Of a DNA stretch of 32,905 nt, positions 8,832-16,116 are shown piece after piece. Source of the stretch: Treponema sp. (GTDB lineage Bacteria > Spirochaetota > Spirochaetia > Treponematales > Treponemataceae); the NCBI GenBank assembly GCA_023231445.1, contig JALNVF010000017.1:1-32905 (forward strand), given 5' to 3'. Both the position numbers and the translations under genes were made by a program. Each line of letters starts with the position of its first letter. The first letter of the stretch is position 1. Under the pieces are notes generated by a model. The model searched no databases. It was not told where the DNA came from and saw only the letters and a program-made list of their open reading frames with translations.

Positions 8832-9353
8832 TCACGGATTCAGCCGCGGCTCAAGTTCAACAAGTTTATCAATTACTCTGCGGCATTCATCCTCATTACT
8901 GTATATAATCTGCATATTCGTGCGTTTTTTTGTAACAAGATCAAGTACTCCGGTATCATGCAGAGCCTGCTGATTTTCCGGCAGGGAAAGTAACGGGACT
9001 CCCACGATATCAGAAAACGGAATAAGCTGCCCTTCAGCAACAATGCCGTTTGTATAAACGCCGGAACATTTTGCCGTCATTACTTCGTGTATTGCCATTT
9101 CCGTACCAAGAATGGCTATTGCACACATGATACCGTCTATAAAGACTCCCATATCTCTGAACAGGACAAGCAGTATGAGAAGCGGACAACAGACAAGTAC
9201 AATAACCGCAAACTTAAGCAAACGAGGTTTTACCGGCAGCTCGAGGGTACCTGCTTTTTTCAGCATTTTACTCCTTCTTAAAGGCAGAGTCGCAACAAGC
9301 AGCGCATATGCACAAAAAGCCGCTGCAACAATAATAACCGTAACAGTTTTCAT
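8832..9353 (-). CDS. Small membrane protein of unknown function
   Basis: I do not recognise this 173-residue protein. It has an N-terminal hydrophobic helix (about 4-22), a basic linker (L-R-R-S-K-M-L-K-K), two further hydrophobic segments (about 45-66 and 70-90), and a soluble C-terminal half of about 85 residues. That half has alternating beta-strand patterns such as G-V-Y-T-N-G-I-V and I-P-F-S-D-I-V-G-V and resembles PH-like domains that follow membrane anchors in DUF-type proteins. This fold idea is only inference. AAGGAG precedes the ATG. It heads the run that continues with the PASTA protein, 68 bases downstream, so a role at the cell envelope is possible. Confidence 0.8.
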   Translation of the reverse strand: MKTVTVIIVAAAFCAYALLVATLPLRRSKMLKKAGTLELPVKPRLLKFAVIVLVCCPLLILLVLFRDMGVFIDGIMCAIAILGTEMAIHEVMTAKCSGVYTNGIVAEGQLIPFSDIVGVPLLSLPENQQALHDTGVLDLVTKKRTNMQIIYSNEDECRRVIDKLVELEPRLNP

Positions 9354-9399
9354 ATATAATACTCCTTAAAATAAAAAGCAGCGTGCACTGATTCAAACA

Positions 9400-9966
9400 T
9401 CATTGCTTCCGTTTATAATTTTCCAGCCAGCATTCCAGAGCTTTTTCAGCACTTCCGAACGCAAGGGGAATTCCGTCTATATCGTTTCTGCCGCCTGCAT
9501 GGACAGATACAAACCCAAGAACTTCAGACTGCTGCCCGTGCAGCTGCTGCATAAGCAATTCAATACTGTCTGTCCCTTCCGGAATGCGGGCTGTAAAAAA
9601 AGAATCACAAGTTTTGTAAGTTATATTCTTATATTCGTACGTATTCGGAAAACTGCATAAATAAGAAACAGACTCCGGCTTTATCCCTGTTTCCTCGAAA
9701 CACTCCCGCACTGCCGCTTCTTCCAGACTTTCATCAGGATTAACGAATCCCCCCGGAAGAGCAAAGTACCCGCAGCGGGGTTCTTTTGCCCTTTTTTCAA
9801 ACAATATATTTCCGTCATTGTCGGCCAGAATAATACCGACCGCAGCAGCCACATTATTGTATAAATCAAAGCCACAGTCAGGGCACAGCCATTTTCTATT
9901 ATTGATGTTATTGATTTTACTGCTGCCGCACATCGGGCATACTTTAAAATCGTTAGTAAAACTCAT
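9400..9966 (-). CDS. Nudix hydrolase with N-terminal zinc ribbon
   Basis: The 188-residue protein starts with a zinc ribbon (C10-x2-C13 and C28-x2-C31) followed by a Nudix fold. The Nudix box runs from G73 to about residue 95 and contains R-E-C-F-E-E-T-G with the metal-binding glutamates. Nudix enzymes hydrolyse nucleoside diphosphates linked to another group; a zinc ribbon before the fold is typical of the NudC/ADP-ribose-type branch, but the substrate cannot be set from sequence. The ATG overlaps the TGA of the upstream ECF gene as ATGA, with a GAGAGG ribosome binding sequence inside that gene, so translation is coupled. A longer frame start three codons earlier lacks this arrangement. Confidence 0.92.
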   Translation of the reverse strand: MSFTNDFKVCPMCGSSKINNINNRKWLCPDCGFDLYNNVAAAVGIILADNDGNILFEKRAKEPRCGYFALPGGFVNPDESLEEAAVRECFEETGIKPESVSYLCSFPNTYEYKNITYKTCDSFFTARIPEGTDSIELLMQQLHGQQSEVLGFVSVHAGGRNDIDGIPLAFGSAEKALECWLENYKRKQ

Positions 9967-12074
9967 GAAAAACACCTCTCTGTAAGCGCATCGGCAAGCG
10001 ATTCCGACCGCTTTACTGTCTGTATAACAAGCGGAACGAACAATGGTAATACAGCCTTTATTCTGCCTCCGATGCCTTTCGCTTTACCAAGCCCCCCCCG
10101 TATTAGCTGCGTCTTGATAATCGCCGCAGCTTCATCCAGAAGCAGCGGAATAAAACGAAATACAATCTCTATAACTACAATTATATACCGGACAGGAACA
10201 TGAAGCAGCGCAAGCGGTTTCAGAAGGACAGAAAGACCATCTACAATATCATACTCCGGTGTAGTATACGTAAAAGCAATAATACACGCCAACGCAGCTT
10301 CCGTATGGATAAGCGTTGTAAGACAAAGCATAAGTTTAGACGGTGTCACGGTAAAATACCGGTACGGAATAAACACTCGTTCACCGGGAACAGCCGGATA
10401 GAAAATCATCTGAAAAATACAGAAAAACAGAAGTAAAGGAATTACCTTTATCAGTGAAAAGAACAGACGTTTCACCGGATATCCGGAGAGCAGCGCGTAC
10501 ACAAACGAAACGCAGAACAGCACAATGCATGCATACAGAGGACGGACGACAAGTGACGAAATAAAAAGAACTGAAAATACCAGAAATTTCGCAACAGGAG
10601 CCATTCGTGCAATAATCCCCGTATTCTTCTCAGGTACATTCATTTCCGCAGCAGTTTTCCGCAGCATGTCCAGTAATTTTACACCATCAAGCGGCTGCTG
10701 TACAGCATAAGCCGGTTGATAATCCGGCAATGCAGCAAATGTATCGTGCCGGATTATTCCGTCTGCCAGCACTATTTCCCTGTCTGCAAAATCCGCTTCA
10801 TCCCGGTGATGCGTACTGAACATAACGGTACTGCCTTTCTCTGCAAGCGTTCTGAGCAGATTCATCACCTTACTGCGCGAAGGTCCATCAAGACCGGCAG
10901 TCGGTTCGTCAAAGAGTATTACCGGAGAACCGAGCACGATAATTCCTGCTACCGCAAGCCGTCTTTTTTCCCCGCCGGACAGATTAAATGTCTGTCGGTC
11001 AGCATACAAAGAAAAGGGAATACCAGCTTCATCCATAGCCTGCGTTACACGCGTTACAAGTTCATTCCCCGACACCCCTTTATTCCGGAGACCGAAAGCA
11101 ACATCATCGGCTGCAAACTGCTCAAAAAGAGCAGCTTCACTGTTCTGCTGGCAAAGTACAGGACGGTCAGCCCCCTGTACGGTTCCCGAATCAGGGATAA
11201 GAAGTCCGGCGGCAATCTCGAGCAAAGTAGATTTACCACTACCTGAAATGCCGGTCAGAGCTGTAAGCGTTCCTTTATGCAGACTGAAATTGACAGAAGA
11301 AATAACATTCGATCCGCCATACGAAAAAGAAACATTCGAAAAGACAAGCGCTGCTTTCTTTTCCGATTTCCCGGTTCTGTCTGATTTTACCATATCACTC
11401 CCGGTAATCAGACTGCATAATGATACATCTGCAAAGAAATCGTTTTTACTGCCCTGAAAAACAATTTCTCCGGCTTTCATAAGAATAACATCGTTCGTTT
11501 CCTGTACCGCATCAGTATCATGTGTAATATGAATGACCGTATTCCCCAGACTCACCCAGTATAAAAGAAAATGAAAAATTTCACTGCGGGACTCCGGATC
11601 AAGCATTGCAACAGCCTCGTCAAGAATAAGCACATCAGGACGAAGTGCTATAATGCCTGCAATCGCTTCCTTCTGGGTCTGACCCAGCGATAATGCCATT
11701 GAGGGAGATGAAGCCTTACTAAGCAGCCCTGTTATATTTAGACTTTCAATAGTCCGCAGTTCAACTTCACCGGCATCCAGTCCAAGATTCTGCGGGCCGA
11801 ACGCAGCATCGCGCGAAACTATTCCACATATTATCTGATCTTTCGGAGATTGAAACACAAGAGCGGTGCGTTTTCCCTCTGTAAAGCGGACACTGCCTTC
11901 ATCAGCATCAAGAAGCCCGCTCAATATACGTGCAAGAGTACTTTTTCCGCTTCCATTAAGTCCAACAATTGCTGTATACGACCCTGATTCCAGCGAAAAA
12001 CTGATATTTTTTACTGCAGGAACGTCATGCTGCGGATACGAATAAGTAACATTGTTTACGGAAAGTATACTCAT
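9963..12074 (-). CDS. ECF transporter energising module fused in one chain: ATPase-ATPase-EcfT
   Basis: The 703-residue protein carries two ABC ATPase domains and a transmembrane coupling subunit. The first ATPase has Walker A G-L-N-G-S-G-K-S-T (38-46), a signature written L-S-L-G-Q instead of L-S-G-G-Q, Walker B I-L-D-E and an H-loop T-H-D. The second has G-I-S-G-S-G-K-S-T, a standard L-S-G-G-E-K-R-R signature, Walker B F-D-E-P and H-loop T-H-H. The last 230 or so residues have about five hydrophobic helices and end in motifs resembling the EcfT coupling helices (L-I-R-G-G and A-D-A-L-T-E-R). ECF modules drive vitamin or metal uptake through separate S components. No S component lies in the window, so the substrate is unknown. 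The start at 12074 has no Shine-Dalgarno and sits just behind a promoter. Confidence 0.9.
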   Translation of the reverse strand: MSILSVNNVTYSYPQHDVPAVKNISFSLESGSYTAIVGLNGSGKSTLARILSGLLDADEGSVRFTEGKRTALVFQSPKDQIICGIVSRDAAFGPQNLGLDAGEVELRTIESLNITGLLSKASSPSMALSLGQTQKEAIAGIIALRPDVLILDEAVAMLDPESRSEIFHFLLYWVSLGNTVIHITHDTDAVQETNDVILMKAGEIVFQGSKNDFFADVSLCSLITGSDMVKSDRTGKSEKKAALVFSNVSFSYGGSNVISSVNFSLHKGTLTALTGISGSGKSTLLEIAAGLLIPDSGTVQGADRPVLCQQNSEAALFEQFAADDVAFGLRNKGVSGNELVTRVTQAMDEAGIPFSLYADRQTFNLSGGEKRRLAVAGIIVLGSPVILFDEPTAGLDGPSRSKVMNLLRTLAEKGSTVMFSTHHRDEADFADREIVLADGIIRHDTFAALPDYQPAYAVQQPLDGVKLLDMLRKTAAEMNVPEKNTGIIARMAPVAKFLVFSVLFISSLVVRPLYACIVLFCVSFVYALLSGYPVKRLFFSLIKVIPLLLFFCIFQMIFYPAVPGERVFIPYRYFTVTPSKLMLCLTTLIHTEAALACIIAFTYTTPEYDIVDGLSVLLKPLALLHVPVRYIIVVIEIVFRFIPLLLDEAAAIIKTQLIRGGLGKAKGIGGRIKAVLPLFVPLVIQTVKRSESLADALTERCFS

Positions 12075-12081
12075 TCCACGT

Positions 12082-12110
12082 ATCATATCGAATATATAAT
12101 AAAATTCCAA
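12082..12110 (-). promoter_or_regulatory. Promoter of the ECF fusion gene
   Basis: Reading on the minus strand, TTGGAA (12105-12110) is followed after 17 bases by TATGAT (12082-12087), and the ATG comes 7 bases later. Both boxes match the sigma-70 consensus well. The predicted transcript would begin at or next to the start codon, leaving no room for a riboswitch. Confidence 0.6.
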
Positions 12111-12127
12111 TAATAACCATTTGGAAC

Positions 12128-12157
12128 TTGACAATACAGGAATTTCAGGCTTACTGT
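12128..12157 (+). promoter_or_regulatory. Promoter of the flavodoxin gene
   Basis: A perfect -35 box TTGACA (12128-12133) is followed after 18 bases by TACTGT (12152-12157, a weak -10 box). The ATG follows after 6 bases and no Shine-Dalgarno is present. It lies back to back with the ECF promoter, with 17 bases between the two -35 boxes. Confidence 0.5.
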
Positions 12158-12163
12158 TGTTCC

Positions 12164-12643
12164 ATGTCAAATACAGTTATTATTTATTATTCACTTGAAG
12201 GAAATGTTGACTATATTGCCAAACTGCTGGCAGTCAAAACCGGCGCTGATCTTATACGTCTGGAAACGGTAAAAGAATATCCGAAAAAAGGGCTGTTAAA
12301 ATTTATAACAGGCGGCTGTGATGCAATGTTCGGTATTCGTCCGGCACTGAAAAATGCACTTCCCGATTTTGATCAATTCTCTACAATAATAATAGGGACT
12401 CCTGTATGGGCGGGAAAACTGAGTGCTCCGATCAATACATTCCTTCACAAGACAAAAATAAAAGGAAAACGCATAGCGCTGTTCGCCTGTTGTGCAGGCG
12501 GACAGACCGAAAAATGCTTTAATAAGATGAAGCAGCAGCTTTCGGAAAATACAATTCTGACATGCGACACATTTATCAATCCGATGCAAAACGAAGGATA
12601 TACTGTCACCCGTAAAGCAGATATGATCGCGTCAAAACTATAA
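12164..12643 (+). CDS. Flavodoxin-like protein
   Basis: The 159-residue protein is of flavodoxin size and begins with a hydrophobic strand V-I-I-Y-Y-S followed by L-E-G-N-V, where flavodoxins have the phosphate-binding loop S-x-T-G-N-T. A second strand I-I-I-G-T-P-V-W-A-G (aromatic at the isoalloxazine site) and L-F-A-C-C-A-G-G fit an FMN-binding flavodoxin fold of the type annotated as flavodoxin or NAD(P)H:quinone reductase in anaerobes. It would carry electrons between cytoplasmic redox enzymes. The nearest redox enzyme is the AmmeMemoRadiSam radical SAM protein, which is convergent with it and ends two bases away. Whether it serves as reductant for that enzyme is speculation. The start is chosen because the frame upstream contains the -35 box. 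Confidence 0.87.
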   Translation: MSNTVIIYYSLEGNVDYIAKLLAVKTGADLIRLETVKEYPKKGLLKFITGGCDAMFGIRPALKNALPDFDQFSTIIIGTPVWAGKLSAPINTFLHKTKIKGKRIALFACCAGGQTEKCFNKMKQQLSENTILTCDTFINPMQNEGYTVTRKADMIASKL

Positions 12644-12645
12644 GT

Positions 12646-13503
12646 CTAACAGTTTCCCGTAAACACATTCGCAAGATATCTGCGTGCGGCTGACGCAAGT
12701 CTGTATACAGACTCAACCGGTGTTGGTTCGAGCCCGGACATGTGATACCGCGGGAAAAAACGGGTAATGTGAAGCGGGATACCGGCATCGACGGATGCAA
12801 CCCATTGTGCAAGCAGCTTCATTTCGTCATCACCGTCGTTCCATCCCGGAACAATGAGCGTCGTAAGCTCGACGTGGCAGCGTACTGCGCACACCGTAAC
12901 TGCCTTTTTTACCGTTTCCAGATCACCGCCGAGATACCGGTACCATTCCGGTGTAAACCCCTTCAGGTCAATGTTCATTGCATCAATATACGGAAGTATT
13001 TTCTCCAGTACCGGCTCACACACACTGCCGTTCGTCACAACAACATTCTTCATGCCAAGGTCGTGAACAATCTTTGCCGTGTCGCGTACATACTCCCAGC
13101 ATACAAGCGGCTCGTTATATGTATATGCCACACCGATATTTCCTTTGATACTAAGCGACTGGGCCCGTCCTGCAAGCTCCCGGGGAGACATATATTCAGT
13201 CTGCAGCTCCCTTCCTGCCTGTGAAATCTCTGCATTCTGGCAGAACGGACAATGCAGGTTACAGCCGTAGCTCCCGGCAGAAAGGATCATGCTTCCCGGA
13301 TAAAACATTTTCAGAGGTTTTTTTTCGACCGGATCAAGCGCCAGAGCAGTAAGCTGTCCGTAATTGAGCGGTAGTATTTCCCCGCCGTGATTATAACGTG
13401 CCCTGCACTGCCCAGTCTGTTCCGGTCCAAGTATGCAGTGATAAAAACAGGTACTGCACGTTACTGTCTGAAGACTACTCTGTACAGTTTGCGTCATAAA
13501 CAT
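12646..13503 (-). CDS. amrS: AmmeMemoRadiSam system radical SAM enzyme
   Basis: The 285-residue protein has the radical SAM cluster motif C81-x3-C85-x2-C88 in G-C-N-L-H-C-P-F-C-Q-N. It also has the family's N-terminal cysteine pattern C16-x2-C19-x3-C23 and C33-R-A-R. A G-x-x-Y-T-Y-N-E-P segment and later barrel strands follow. This is the pyruvate-formate-lyase-activase-like family that occurs with Memo-like and AMMECR1 proteins; its reaction is, to my knowledge, not settled. Both partners are encoded here as one fused protein upstream in the same operon. The start is at 13503 or an ATG two codons later (13497); neither has a strong Shine-Dalgarno, but the stop of the small protein gene is 3 bases upstream. 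Confidence 0.93.
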   Translation of the reverse strand: MFMTQTVQSSLQTVTCSTCFYHCILGPEQTGQCRARYNHGGEILPLNYGQLTALALDPVEKKPLKMFYPGSMILSAGSYGCNLHCPFCQNAEISQAGRELQTEYMSPRELAGRAQSLSIKGNIGVAYTYNEPLVCWEYVRDTAKIVHDLGMKNVVVTNGSVCEPVLEKILPYIDAMNIDLKGFTPEWYRYLGGDLETVKKAVTVCAVRCHVELTTLIVPGWNDGDDEMKLLAQWVASVDAGIPLHITRFFPRYHMSGLEPTPVESVYRLASAARRYLANVFTGNC

Positions 13504-13506
13504 CTT

Positions 13507-13668
13507 TCACTTTTTTTCCGGACCGGTAATTTTTGCGTCTTTCAGATTGTACAGTGCATCATCACTCATTTTCCGTTTATTTTCCTGATGTTCTTTAATT
13601 ACTGCGACAGAAAACAGCCCCCCAAGCGCTGCAAGTACGCCCATAATAAAACCTTTTACGAAACTCAC
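13507..13668 (-). CDS. Small single-helix protein, 53 residues, GTG start
   Basis: This gene is easily missed because it is short and starts with GTG. A very strong Shine-Dalgarno (AAAGGAGGT) stands a few bases before the start, and the frame fills the gap between the methyltransferase and amrS with 18 and 3 bases of spacing. The product begins M-S-F-V-K-G-F-I-M-G-V-L-A-A-L-G-G-L, a Gly/Ala-rich hydrophobic helix at about 4-24, followed by a charged tail (K-E-H-Q-E-N-K-R-K) and a Lys-rich C-terminus. The helix recalls the N-terminus of YtxH-type small proteins, but I cannot assign a family. It may be a membrane-tethered partner of the operon's enzymes. Confidence 0.75.
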   Translation of the reverse strand: MSFVKGFIMGVLAALGGLFSVAVIKEHQENKRKMSDDALYNLKDAKITGPEKK

Positions 13669-13686
13669 AGGAGACCTCCTTTAATA

Positions 13687-14625
13687 TCATTTTCTCTGTT
13701 CATAACCAGTATTCCGTTCCCAGAAAACTCCATCCGTGTATCCCTGAATCGATGTATCAGAACCGGCACGTGCAAGACGTTTTTCAGCGAGCAGACAGTA
13801 TTCCGTATTCATTTCAATACCACAGTACTTTCTGCCGAGTTTTTTTGCCGTAACGGATGTAGTCCCGGAACCAAGAAACGGATCAAATACAAGTGCACCG
13901 GGTTTTGAACTTGCAAGAATAAGTTTTGCAATAAGTTTTTCCGGCTTCTGCGTCGGATGATCCGTATTCTCATTCATTGACCAGTACGGTACCGTTATAT
14001 CGTCCCAGAAGTTTGATGCACATGTAAGACGGAATTTCCCGCAGTCCGTTTCTTCCCAGTCCTTCGGTACTCCGTTTTCGCGATACGGTGCAATAACGCG
14101 CTTTTTCTGCTTTACAGCATCAGCATTAAAATAATAATCAGAACCAGCCGTGGCGAACCAGATATCCTCACAGCTGTTTTTCCAGTTAGAAACCGCACCA
14201 CGTCCTTTTTCCCGCTGCCATGTAATACGGTTTCTCACTGTCAAATATTTATTAACAACAGTATACAACGCAGCGGTACATTTCCAGTCTCCGCAGATAT
14301 AGAGGGACGCATTTTTTTTCAGCAGTCTGACAATTCCGGGAAACCACGATTCAAGATATGCACTGTATGCATCATCGCTTCGTGCAGTAAATTTATTTCC
14401 GCCGAAATCCTTAGACAGATTATACGGCGGATCAATTATCATAAGATCGACACTTTCCGCCGGGAAAAAATTCAGTATATCAAACAAATTACCGTTGTAT
14501 GTCCTGTCCGTAATTTCCTCCGGACAGAGAGGCTGTGATGCAGTACGAAGATTCGGAGCGTACAAAGTACGGTCCATGTCGTTAAGCTCTGTCGTACGAT
14601 TCCTGGATGAACGTATTTTTTCCAT
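13687..14625 (-). CDS. Site-specific DNA methyltransferase (beta-type motif order)
   Basis: The 312-residue protein has the amino-methyltransferase motif D-P-P-Y (65-68) before the SAM-binding motif F-D-P-F-L-G-S-G-T-T (about 255-264), an order known from beta-class N6-adenine or N4-cytosine methyltransferases. H-P-T-Q-K-P precedes the SAM motif, as is usual. A middle region rich in Trp and Arg (I-T-W-Q-R-E-K-G-R-G-A) may be part of target recognition. No restriction enzyme gene lies next to it, so it appears solitary. It sits inside the AmmeMemoRadiSam operon, 40 bases after the Memo/AMMECR1 fusion and 18 bases before the small protein. The recognition sequence cannot be read from the protein. 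Confidence 0.92.
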   Translation of the reverse strand: MEKIRSSRNRTTELNDMDRTLYAPNLRTASQPLCPEEITDRTYNGNLFDILNFFPAESVDLMIIDPPYNLSKDFGGNKFTARSDDAYSAYLESWFPGIVRLLKKNASLYICGDWKCTAALYTVVNKYLTVRNRITWQREKGRGAVSNWKNSCEDIWFATAGSDYYFNADAVKQKKRVIAPYRENGVPKDWEETDCGKFRLTCASNFWDDITVPYWSMNENTDHPTQKPEKLIAKLILASSKPGALVFDPFLGSGTTSVTAKKLGRKYCGIEMNTEYCLLAEKRLARAGSDTSIQGYTDGVFWERNTGYEQRK

Positions 14626-14665
14626 ATTTATTCCACTTTAATCTGTGCAGTCATTGCCAGCACAG

Positions 14666-16093
14666 TCAATAATGACGTACGACTTCAAAACGTTCAAGGT
14701 CAGGATTCTCGGACCGGTCTATGCCGCCTTTTCTGCATGCGATGTTTATCTGTTCGTCAACAGTATCCACAGAGTCAAGAGCCGGAAGAAGCAGTCCGCG
14801 GCGGTACCCCTTTGTAACAACGACACCATATTTTTTTACATCGAGTTCCTTTGGTGAACTGATTTTTTCAGTCAGGCCAAGGACATCAACACTATATACA
14901 ATTGAAGATAATTCTTCAGCTTCGACTTCAGGAAAACGGGGGTCCTGCGTAGAAGCGCTTATTGCATTGTGAATTATCTCTTCTGCAAGAGAACCACACG
15001 TCGGGGAAATCGTTCCGATACACCCGCGCAGACTGCCGTCTTCTTTTAACGAAACAAACGTACCGGCCCGTCTGCTAAGCAGTTCCGGAGAAAGATGCCA
15101 TCCGTGAAAATCATCATCGTCGCATATGACACAGCCTCCGGCAACTTTCGGGACTTTCCGGGTACGAACATATATTTCTACTGTTGCCCGTGCAAGAGCA
15201 ACAAATTCGTCTTCATTACGTTTTCGTTCTGCCACTTTCTTTTTCTCCTGTACCTCATACTGCTCAAGAAAATTACGTCTTTCGTCACAGCCTTCAGGTG
15301 TATACACACAGATCCCGTATCCAACACCGAAAGGTCCCTCGTACGACAGTTTTTCGACTTTTACAGCAGTCCGGTCAAGTGCTCCTGCCATAATAATGAA
15401 CGAACGATGGCCGCATTCCGCTGCTTTCTCACAAAATTCAGGATCAAATAAAAACAAACCGCCGAATTTACCTGTTCCCATTACATTCATTATCCGCTCA
15501 TCGTACACAGGGCCTTCAGAACGAAATCCGTACGGACCGTCTGCCTTAAGCACATGAGATAAATCTCCGCTTGCAACAATTACGACACGCCGCCCGGTCT
15601 TTTCAACAGCCCGTTGAATGCATTCTCCAAGCAGATAATGTTTCTTATAAGACTGTCCCGACAGGCCGATGCGTACAAGCTTGTATTCATTCTGAATAAA
15701 CTGATTTATAAAATAGAGCGGCACCATGGTCGCATGATCAAGCTTCGGTTCTTTCTGACCGTTCGTACCTGCGGCAAGTCCTGCTTTATCGGCTTCTGTG
15801 CAGACAGCCTCTATAAGCGGCACGTCATATTCTGCATGAAACCGTACCTGATCCGCTCCGAATTGTCCCAGATCCCCGTCCGCCGAAATTCCGGAAGAAA
15901 TATGAAAATAGTCGGAATACATAGTTGCATGAGGCGATGTAATGATAATCGTTTCAGGCTTCAGGGCTGCGATTTTCTGAGCAACTTTCATGTATGCCGC
16001 ACGAGTCTCCGAAATCTCATTTTCTTCACCACGTCCAACCTCGTGAACAATAAGCGGAGGATGAGGAACCATATATGTTCCAATAATAGACAT
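14666..16093 (-). CDS. AmmeMemoRadiSam fusion protein: Memo-like (AmrB) plus AMMECR1 (AmrA)
   Basis: The 475-residue protein joins two conserved domains. The N-terminal part (about 1-270) is a class III extradiol-dioxygenase/Memo-like fold with candidate metal ligands H11 (V-P-H-P-P), H55 (T-S-P-H-A-T) and the later G-D-L-S-H. A charged linker (E-K-K-K-V-A-E-R-K-R) leads to an AMMECR1 domain with the signature L-R-G-C-I-G-T and D-P-R-F-P. These two families and a radical SAM enzyme form the AmmeMemoRadiSam set shared by archaea, many anaerobic bacteria and, in part, humans; the function is not firmly known to me. A GGGAGGT Shine-Dalgarno precedes the ATG. It lies 24 bases after the upstream membrane protein gene and heads towards the methyltransferase. 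Confidence 0.93.
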   Translation of the reverse strand: MSIIGTYMVPHPPLIVHEVGRGEENEISETRAAYMKVAQKIAALKPETIIITSPHATMYSDYFHISSGISADGDLGQFGADQVRFHAEYDVPLIEAVCTEADKAGLAAGTNGQKEPKLDHATMVPLYFINQFIQNEYKLVRIGLSGQSYKKHYLLGECIQRAVEKTGRRVVIVASGDLSHVLKADGPYGFRSEGPVYDERIMNVMGTGKFGGLFLFDPEFCEKAAECGHRSFIIMAGALDRTAVKVEKLSYEGPFGVGYGICVYTPEGCDERRNFLEQYEVQEKKKVAERKRNEDEFVALARATVEIYVRTRKVPKVAGGCVICDDDDFHGWHLSPELLSRRAGTFVSLKEDGSLRGCIGTISPTCGSLAEEIIHNAISASTQDPRFPEVEAEELSSIVYSVDVLGLTEKISSPKELDVKKYGVVVTKGYRRGLLLPALDSVDTVDEQINIACRKGGIDRSENPDLERFEVVRHY

Positions 16094-16116
16094 ATAATAC
16101 CTCCCTGAATCGACTT

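Noticed and set aside
9963..12164. Vitamin riboswitch in front of the ECF module
   Set aside because: The promoter's -10 box ends 7 bases before the start codon, so there is no leader for a riboswitch.
13687..14625. Restriction-modification system
   Set aside because: Only the methyltransferase is present; neighbouring frames show no nuclease, so it is treated as a solitary enzyme.
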